Positions 58,990 to 64,000 of a stretch of DNA of 64,000 nucleotides are shown piece after piece; the stretch's first letter is position 1; each line of letters begins with the position of its first letter. The notes beneath the pieces are model-generated. The model was not told where the DNA came from. It worked only from the letters and a program-made list of their open reading frames with translations, and made no database searches. The position numbers and the translations under genes are program-made. The DNA is from Streptomyces venezuelae (GTDB lineage Bacteria; Actinomycetota; Actinomycetes; Streptomycetales; Streptomycetaceae), in assembly GCF_008642275.1 (NCBI RefSeq), contig NZ_CP029189.1, positions 5,934,001 through 5,998,000 of the forward strand. Reading direction: 5' to 3'.

Positions 58990-60102
58990 TTGTTCCACGC
59001 TTCGCTCAACCTGTCCTCCACCACCGCTGCCCCGATCCTCGCCTCCTACGGGTGGGACGAGGGCTGGGAGGCCGAGTTCGCCCCGTACGCCGAACAGGGC
59101 CTCCTGCCCGGTCGCGTCGTACGCGTCGACCGGGGCCAGTGCGATGTCCTGACCGCGGACGGCATCGTCCGTGCCGACACCGCCTTCGTCACCCCGCACG
59201 ACCCGCTCCGGGTCATCTGCACAGGGGACTGGGCCGCCGTCGAGGCGGCCGGCACTCCCCGCTACGTGAAGGCGTACCTGCCGCGCCGGACCGCCTTCGT
59301 ACGGTCCACCTCCTCCCAGCGGTCCGAGGGGCAGATCCTCGCCGCCAACGTCGACCACGCCATCATCGCGGTCTCCCTCGCCGTCGAGCTGGACCTCGGG
59401 CGCATCGAGCGCTTCCTGGCCCTGGCCTGGGAGTCGGGGGCGCAGCCGCTGGTCGTCCTCACCAAGGCGGACCTGGTCCCGGACGCGGCGACGCTCGGGC
59501 ACCTCGTCCAGGACGTGGAGGCCACCGCGCCGGGCGTCCAGGTGCTGACCGTCTCCTCCCTCACGGGGGAGGGCACGGACGTGCTCGCCGCGATCGTCGG
59601 CGACGGCACCAGCGTGCTGCTCGGCATCTCGGGTGCCGGCAAGTCCACCCTGGCCAACGCGCTGCTCGGCGCCGAGGTCATGGAGGTGCAGGCGGCCCGG
59701 GAGGTAGACGGCAAGGGCCGGCACACCACCACCACGCGCAACCTGCTCGCCCTGCCGGGCGGTGGCGTCCTGATCGACACCCCCGGACTGCGCGGGGTCG
59801 GGCTCTGGGACGCCGAGACCGGTGTCGGCCAGGTCTTCTCGGAGATCGAGGAGTACGCGGAGCAGTGCCGCTTCCACGACTGCGCGCACGTGGCGGAGCC
59901 GGGGTGCGCGGTGCTGGCCGCACTGGACTCCGGTGAGCTGACGGACCGCCGTCTGGAGAGCTACCGCAAGCTCCTGAGGGAGAACCAGCGGATCGTCGCC
60001 AAGACGGACGCCCGGCTGCGGTCGGAGATCCGCCGCGACTGGCGCCTGAAGTCGGCGGAGGGCCGGAGCAATTACGCCGCGAAGCGGGGCGGCCGGATCT
60101 GA
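58990..60102 (+). CDS. rsgA: ribosome small subunit-dependent GTPase A
   Basis: This is a 370-residue circularly permuted GTPase that helps mature the 30S subunit. An N-terminal OB fold (GLLPGRVVRVDRGQCDVLTAD) precedes motifs in the permuted order G4 (LTKADLV), G1 (GISGAGKSTLAN), G2 (TTTTRNL) and G3 (DTPGLRG). The zinc site QCRFHDCAHVAEPGC closes the C-terminus. The TTG at 58990 has GAAGGG six bases upstream and gives the right length. Most RsgA proteins start with Met at this place. Confidence 0.95.
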   Translation: MFHASLNLSSTTAAPILASYGWDEGWEAEFAPYAEQGLLPGRVVRVDRGQCDVLTADGIVRADTAFVTPHDPLRVICTGDWAAVEAAGTPRYVKAYLPRRTAFVRSTSSQRSEGQILAANVDHAIIAVSLAVELDLGRIERFLALAWESGAQPLVVLTKADLVPDAATLGHLVQDVEATAPGVQVLTVSSLTGEGTDVLAAIVGDGTSVLLGISGAGKSTLANALLGAEVMEVQAAREVDGKGRHTTTTRNLLALPGGGVLIDTPGLRGVGLWDAETGVGQVFSEIEEYAEQCRFHDCAHVAEPGCAVLAALDSGELTDRRLESYRKLLRENQRIVAKTDARLRSEIRRDWRLKSAEGRSNYAAKRGGRI

Positions 60103-60169
60103 GGCGCGGCCGGGGCGAGCCGCCGGCAGCCGGGCCCCCGGACCCGCCCCGCCGCTCCCGGGACGGCCC

Positions 60170-60676
60170 TCATCGTGCGCCGTGGGTGATCCGCCGGAGC
60201 GGCGACAGGGCGTACCCGGCCGTCACGTACCCCACGGCTGCCGACAGCGGGACGAGAGCGGCCAGGACGAGCGCGGTGGACGCCACCAGCGAGTCCTGGG
60301 GCTGCTGCCGCGAGGGGGCCGGACAGGTCGCCGGCGCCGGGCCTCTGTCCGGCGTCGGCCCGTTGTCCGGCGTCGGCGACCTGTCCTGCGTCGTCCCGCT
60401 GCCCGGCGACTCGGTGCAGCCGGCGGGCGCGAGGACGATCGCGGACTCCGAGCGCAGTTCGAGGACCGGATCGTTGCCCCTGCCGACGGCCTGCACCGCG
60501 AGCAGGTGGACCGTGGCCAGCAGAGCCGTCCCGGTCACCATGAACACCCCGCCGTAGAGGCAGCTGAGACGCAGGCGGGTCACGGATCGCCGCCGCGGCG
60601 CCCCGGCCTGCGCGGCCGCGGAATCGGAACGTCCCGCGGCATCCGCGACGACGCGGCCCCTGGTCCGGATCGGCAC
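60170..60676 (-). pseudogene. truncated histidine kinase, sensor part only
   Basis: The 168-residue frame has helix 1 (LYGGVFMVTGTALLATVHLLAV), a Pro/Thr-rich extracytoplasmic segment with repeats of TPDNGP and TPDRGP type, helix 2 (STALVLAALVPLSAAVGYVTAG) and the start of a HAMP linker (YALSPLRRITHGAR), then stops. In full-length kinases HAMP and the HisKA/ATPase domains would follow. They are absent; the rsgA gene is next. It could be a decayed gene or a rare sensor-only protein. The start may lie elsewhere. Confidence 0.6.
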
Positions 60677-60816
60677 CGGTACTACTCCCCCTTCACGGCG
60701 TCACGAGCCCCGAACCCCCACTGTCGCCCCCTCGCCCCTAAGCAGAGCGTCAGCAACGGGCCCGTACGGGGGACACACGGCCACCCGCGCACCACAGACA
60801 CACGCTCCCGGGGCGG

Positions 60817-61188
60817 TCAGAGCCCCCACGTGTGGACACGTTCCGGGTGGATCCGGATCACCTCCGGGCTGAAGTGGGGGCCCAGCTCGTGCGGGCCCGT
60901 CTCCAGCGTGGCGCGGCCCCGGATCTCGATGCCGCGCACCCGCCAGGGGCGGGTGCTCACCAGGTCGTCCACGACCAGGGAGAGCCGGGGGTTTCCGTGC
61001 AGGTTGCGCCACTTCTTCGTGGTGCCCATCGCCATTCCGCCCACCAGGATCGTTCCGTCCTCCTGCGGGAAGAAGCCCACCGGGTTCGCCTGCGGCTGCC
61101 CGGAGGCGTCCACCGTGGCCAGGCGGCCCAGGTGCTGGGAACGCAGATACGCCAGTTCAGCCGCGCTGAACCCCTTGAAGTCCGTCAT
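60817..61188 (-). CDS. PPOX class F420-dependent oxidoreductase
   Basis: This is a 123-residue flavin-like split-barrel protein. SQHLGRLATVDASGQPQANPVGFF and MAMGTTKKWRNLHGNPRLSLVVDD are the family blocks, where the beta-barrel binds F420. The ending IHPERVHTWGL is typical of actinobacterial members. It probably reduces a quinone or xenobiotic using F420H2, which Streptomyces makes. The ATG at 61188 is preferred over a farther GTG/ATG. It stands alone. Confidence 0.9.
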   Translation of the reverse strand: MTDFKGFSAAELAYLRSQHLGRLATVDASGQPQANPVGFFPQEDGTILVGGMAMGTTKKWRNLHGNPRLSLVVDDLVSTRPWRVRGIEIRGRATLETGPHELGPHFSPEVIRIHPERVHTWGL

Positions 61189-61409
61189 GCCGTCCAGCCT
61201 CGCAGCCGCTGCCGGGCCCCGCATCGGGCCGCGGACCTAGGACGTGTCCGGCTGTGGCGCCGGGCCCGGGGGTCCGGTACGGGGCCTTCGGCGGCTATCG
61301 TCCGTCCCGTGTGGCCAGGCCGGGGCATGCGTTCCGCTGAACGGATGCTGTCGTCAGGCAGCAGGGCATCCGCAGGGATCACAGCGGGCCCGTCCTGCGT
61401 TGAACCGTC

Positions 61410-61440
61410 GTGCGGTGCGCTCTGCGCAAGCGCACCGCAC
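61410..61440. promoter_or_regulatory. 12-bp hairpin upstream of a hypothetical gene
   Basis: GTGCGGTGCGCT and AGCGCACCGCAC form a perfect stem with a 7-base loop, 24 bp before the ATG at 61465. No U-run follows. It could act as an attenuator, a protein site or a 5' UTR hairpin. Confidence 0.55.
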
Positions 61441-61464
61441 TGTCCATGGGATGAGGAGGATCCG

Positions 61465-62196
61465 ATGCACGCCGCCGAGGAGCATCGACAGGAGCTGGAC
61501 TCGGTCAGCATCCTGAACGCGAAGAGGACGCTGCTCCAGCTGCTCGGGCGGGCGGGGGTCCGCGCCGACGATGCGGAGGGCCTGATCGCCCTGGTCGAGG
61601 CGGGCGCCCTCGCCGAAGCGTGCGAGGAGCTCGGCACGCTCGGGGAGTCCGTACCGGGGGACAAGGGCGAACCGTACGAGTCGGGCTGGCTGGACGGTGC
61701 CAAGGCCGTCACCGACGAGCTCGGCGGCATCGCCGCACGGGCGCTGCGGCACACCGTGGACCCGGGCGGAACGACCGCCGCCGCGGACCCCCGTCCGCCG
61801 GTCCGGCGGATGGAGGTGGAGCGGGCCAAGGTCGCCGTCACCCCCCTCTACCTCGCTTTCACCGACGCCTCCGACCTCGACCCCGAGGTCACCGAGGAGG
61901 TGCTCAGCGCCGTCCTCGGCACGATGACCCCCTGGCAGCGGGCCGGGTACGCCGCGCGGCTGGCGGGTTTCGCCACGGAGCACCGGGCCCGCCTGGAGCG
62001 GCTGTACGCGCAGTACGGGCCCGGCAGCGCCACCGCCATCCACGGCCGCTACTCCCTGCTGCACTCCGCGACCAGCGTCGCCGTGCTGGAGCGGCTCGCC
62101 ACGTCGGCGGCAGCGCTGCGCGAGGAGTGGGACTCCGCCGAGCTGCCACCTGCCTGGCTGGACGGTCCGACGGCCGCCTGGGACGCGGCGGGCTGA
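61465..62196 (+). CDS. hypothetical protein, 243 aa
   Basis: This soluble helical protein has no family I recognise. The ATG is preceded by GAGGAGGA at 4-8 bases, a strong site. There are two blocks: residues 1-95 (ILNAKRTLLQLLGRAGVRADDA to WLDGAKAVTDELGGIAARAL) and 115-243 (KVAVTPLYLAFTDASDLDPEVT, then ALREEWDSAELPPAWLDGPT). There are no Cys-rich, membrane or HTH segments that I can see. It could belong to a Streptomyces-specific group. A 12-bp hairpin lies in its leader. Function unknown. Confidence 0.8.
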   Translation: MHAAEEHRQELDSVSILNAKRTLLQLLGRAGVRADDAEGLIALVEAGALAEACEELGTLGESVPGDKGEPYESGWLDGAKAVTDELGGIAARALRHTVDPGGTTAAADPRPPVRRMEVERAKVAVTPLYLAFTDASDLDPEVTEEVLSAVLGTMTPWQRAGYAARLAGFATEHRARLERLYAQYGPGSATAIHGRYSLLHSATSVAVLERLATSAAALREEWDSAELPPAWLDGPTAAWDAAG

Positions 62197-62256
62197 CCCG
62201 CCGCACACGCCGTCAGCGGGCACGGCCCCGGCCGTGCCCGACCTTCCCCCGGGCCC

Positions 62257-62286
62257 CGCGGGCCCGGCAGGATCCGGAAGGGACGG
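62257..62286 (+). repeat. half copy of the repeat element, tandem to copy A
   Basis: CGCGGGCCCGGCAGGATCC continues into GGAAGGGACGG and matches the end of the 163-bp element with a few changes. It sits 16 bp before the full copy at 62302, so two copies (one partial) lie in tandem after the hypothetical gene. Confidence 0.65.
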
Positions 62287-62301
62287 TCGAGGGACGGCCT
62301 G

Positions 62302-62466
62302 GGCCGTCTCTTTCGGATCTTGTCGGCCGAGCCCGCGGCGTCCGGTGCCGTGCATGGCAAGGCGGAGGAGCGCGCCGTGTACTGGACGTACTCGGGCGCC
62401 CCGACAACGCGGCCAGGTGCGGTGCCGGGCGTCGCGGGCCCGGCAAGATCCGAAAGAGGCGGCCTA
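62302..62466. repeat. stop-codon-linked repeat element, copy A
   Basis: A 163-bp element begins with GGCCGTCTCTTTCGGATCTT and ends with the inverse, AAGATCCGAAAGAGGCGGCC, followed by TAG. The interior is the reverse complement of the element at 27351 (CGCCCCGACAACGCGGC, GGTGCGGTGCCGGGCGTCGC). The end CTAG supplies the stop codon of the small Cys-rich gene on the minus strand. No coding signal lies inside. A hairpin between the two ends would be about 20 bp. Confidence 0.8.
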
Positions 62467-62625
62467 GTCGCGCGGGCTCCCGCAGCCGGTGCAGCACTCG
62501 CCGGGCCCGTCGGTGGCCAGGCGACCGCACGCGTCGCAGACGAGGTGCAGGAGGCAGGCCGGCTCACCGGCGTCCGGCGGCTGCGGGGCGGGGGAGGCCG
62601 GCTCCTCCGGAACGGACGTACCCAT
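62464..62625 (-). CDS. small Cys-rich (zinc-ribbon-like) protein, 53 aa
   Basis: This 53-residue protein was found by reading the minus strand. After a Pro-rich N-terminus, it has VCDACGRLATDGPGECCTGC, whose CxxC and CCxxC make a zinc or metal site, and then ends RD at a TAG. The ATG at 62625 has no strong ribosome site nearby, but the Cys spacing and lack of stops support coding. The TAG stop is the border of the repeat element. Function unknown. Confidence 0.6.
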   Translation of the reverse strand: MGTSVPEEPASPAPQPPDAGEPACLLHLVCDACGRLATDGPGECCTGCGSPRD

Positions 62626-62721
62626 GGCGGCTCCACGACCGGTCGGGTCGGTCAGGGGCTGAGAGCGTATCCCCCGACCGCGCGGGCCGCACCCGGGACC
62701 TCGTGCCCGTCCCGCGGGCGC

Positions 62722-63204
62722 CTACTGCGCCAGCACCATTCCCAGCCACGCCCCCACCACCATCAGGCAGGCGAACAGCTCCACCAGCACGCTCGTCCCC
62801 ACCGCCCGCATCACCGCCCGTACCGACGCCAGAGCCTCGCCGTGGGTGCCCAGGCGGAGCCGCTCGCACAGGTAGATGCCGCCGACGAAACCCGGTACGG
62901 CCCCCACCACCGGGATCAGGACGAAGCCCAGGACCGCTCCGGCCCCCGCGAGCACCACCATCCGCGTCGTGATGCCCAGCCCCCGCACATGCCGGGGCGG
63001 CAGCAGCCACTTCACCACCTGCACCACCAGCAGCAGGGCCGTCGCCGCGACCAGCAGGGACCAGGCCGACGCCGAGCGCACGTGCAGCGCCCACCACAGC
63101 AGCCCCGCCCACACCAGCCAGGTGCCCGGCACACCCGGGATCAGCACACCGACCACCCCGAGCAGCAGCACCAGCCCCACCAGCAGCAGCTGAGGCAGAT
63201 CCAT
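62722..63204 (-). CDS. DUF456 domain-containing membrane protein
   Basis: This 160-residue protein starts MDLPQLLLVGLVLLLGVVGV and contains VLIPGVPGTWLVWAGLLWWA, GLGITTRMVVLAGAGAVLGF, LIPVVGAVPGFVGGIYLCERL and ends in another helix. This is the DUF456 pattern of four to five membrane helices with Gly/Pro-rich turns. The family's role is unknown. The ATG at 63204 is upstream of the family core with no leader. It is followed on the same strand by the small Cys-rich gene after about 100 bp. Confidence 0.92.
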   Translation of the reverse strand: MDLPQLLLVGLVLLLGVVGVLIPGVPGTWLVWAGLLWWALHVRSASAWSLLVAATALLLVVQVVKWLLPPRHVRGLGITTRMVVLAGAGAVLGFVLIPVVGAVPGFVGGIYLCERLRLGTHGEALASVRAVMRAVGTSVLVELFACLMVVGAWLGMVLAQ

Positions 63205-63228
63205 GCGCTCAGCCTGACCGACCAGCGG

Positions 63229-64000
63229 CTATCGGGCCACCCAGCCCCGCTCGTACGCGTGCCAGCCCAGCTGCAGCCGTGTCGTCACCCCGGACAGCTC
63301 CATCAGCCCCTTGACCCGCCGCTGCACCGTCCGCAGCCCCAGCTCCAGGTGCTTGGCCACGCTCGCGTCGGTCATGCCCGCCAGCAGCAGCGACAGGATC
63401 TCCAGGTCCGTGGCGTCGGGGCCGCCGCCGGCCTCCTCCGCCGAACCGGCCGCCCCCAGCCGCAGCGGCAGCGACTCCCGCCACACCGCCTCGAACAGGC
63501 CGGTCAGGGACTCCAGCAGCCCCGACGCGTGCACCACCAGCGCCGCCGGCTCGGCCCCCCGGGCCGTCAGCGGGACCATGGCCAGCGTCCGGTCCGCGAT
63601 CACCAGCTTCGTCGGGACCTGCGCCGTCACCCGGATCCGCTCGCCGCGCGCCAGCGCCGTCGACGCCTCCCGGATCCCGCTCGGCAGGGTCAGCACCTCC
63701 CGCTCGATGACCACCCGGTAGTCGACCCCGCGTACGGAGGCCCGGTCCTCCGCCTCGTTGTCCGTCCCCGTCACCACCTGCGGCCGGCCGGTGACCAGCG
63801 CGCAGACCTCCTTCTCCGCGCCCAGCTGGATCTGGTGGAAGCGGTGCGCCACCGCGCTCGCGCCCTGCACCACCTCCACCAGGTCGTGCACCGCGGGCTC
63901 GGTCGCCTCCGCCCGGTACTCCTCGGCCAGCAGCGCCGCCGCCAGCTCGGCCTGCTCCAGCTCGTGCCGCTGCTGGGTCAGCAGCGCGCCGAGGGCCACC
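63229..64000 (-). CDS. LuxR-type helix-turn-helix regulator, N-terminus cut by window edge
   Basis: The 256 visible residues begin in mid-protein. The start codon for a 63999 GTG would give VALGALLTQQRHELEQAELA, which looks internal to a longer protein. A TrmB-like helical N-terminal domain would be expected beyond the window. The middle is a sensor-like segment (VDYRVVIEREVLTLPSGI, VPTKLVIADRTLAMVPLTAR). The C-terminal HTH is DATDLEILSLLLAGMTDASV, then KHLELGLRTVQRRVKGLMEL. This layout is common in Streptomyces pathway regulators. Its stop is 24 bp from the DUF456 start, and the two may be co-transcribed. Confidence 0.85.
   Translation of the reverse strand, partial: VALGALLTQQRHELEQAELAAALLAEEYRAEATEPAVHDLVEVVQGASAVAHRFHQIQLGAEKEVCALVTGRPQVVTGTDNEAEDRASVRGVDYRVVIEREVLTLPSGIREASTALARGERIRVTAQVPTKLVIADRTLAMVPLTARGAEPAALVVHASGLLESLTGLFEAVWRESLPLRLGAAGSAEEAGGGPDATDLEILSLLLAGMTDASVAKHLELGLRTVQRRVKGLMELSGVTTRLQLGWHAYERGWVAR

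Overview
The window is a stretch of a high-GC actinomycete chromosome, almost certainly Streptomyces. GC-rich third positions run through nearly every gene and GTG starts are frequent. Several Streptomyces-type families are present: a SAV2148-type HEPN protein, an F420-type PPOX protein, a DUF1707-FHA protein, an OleD-like macrolide glycosyltransferase, and a sulfate-assimilation operon with the actinobacterial order and an attenuator-like leader peptide. It looks like ordinary chromosome, not a mobile island. I see no integrase, transposase, CRISPR array or PKS/NRPS gene.

Layout. At 0-12 kb are the tail of a phospholipase C, a hypothetical protein, an alpha/beta hydrolase, a tRNA-His with its own terminator, an Xaa-Pro peptidase, TreZ, an FHA protein, a free-standing HemC, a 2OG-Fe(II) oxygenase, an M14 carboxypeptidase, and a frame-shifted dihydrolipoamide dehydrogenase facing a LysR regulator across a palindromic operator. 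At 13-19 kb are TreY, an MFS transporter and GlgX. With TreZ these give a dispersed TreY/TreZ/GlgX glycogen-to-trehalose set. At 19-28 kb are a HEPN protein, a DnaQ-like exonuclease, a phosphotransferase, a FUSC membrane protein, a decayed HAD fragment, a tiny membrane peptide divergent from an HTH/coiled-coil/TPR protein, and a double-GNAT protein. At 28-32 kb are the glycosyltransferase, a DUF1697 protein, a thioredoxin-fold lipoprotein and a ketopantoate-reductase-like enzyme.

A 1.1 kb minisatellite of 18-bp units (about 32.4-33.5 kb) precedes a molybdenum hydroxylase operon (FAD subunit, fused 2Fe-2S/Moco subunit, membrane-anchored double-ABM protein). From 38.3 to 47.9 kb on the minus strand lies the sulfur assimilation operon: leader peptide, sulfite reductase, zinc-ribbon protein, cysH, cysC, cysD, cysN, an SsuABC-type sulfur-compound ABC transporter and a sirohydrochlorin chelatase. 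Overlapping or abutting genes tie most of it together. It takes sulfonate or sulfate through APS and sulfite to sulfide, and makes the siroheme the reductase needs.

At 48-58.7 kb are a GAF regulator with an acetyltransferase, an AidB-like acyl-CoA dehydrogenase, a YihY/BrkB membrane protein, a methyltransferase, an AraC regulator with a VOC protein, and a NarL-type two-component system with a DUF4097-like partner. At 58.8-64 kb are an upstream short ORF, the ribosome-assembly GTPase RsgA, an orphan histidine-kinase sensor fragment, a PPOX protein, two hypothetical proteins (one a small Cys-rich one), a DUF456 protein and the C-terminal part of a LuxR-type regulator cut by the window edge.

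The most interesting structures between genes are (i) a family of about 163-bp elements with terminal inverted repeats, whose ends lie exactly on TAG stop codons (21.2, 27.35 and 62.3 kb, with half copies at 54.1 and 62.26 kb), (ii) the 18-bp minisatellite, (iii) the sulfur leader peptide, and (iv) a promoter of leaderless appearance whose 17-bp spacer is itself filled by a palindrome.
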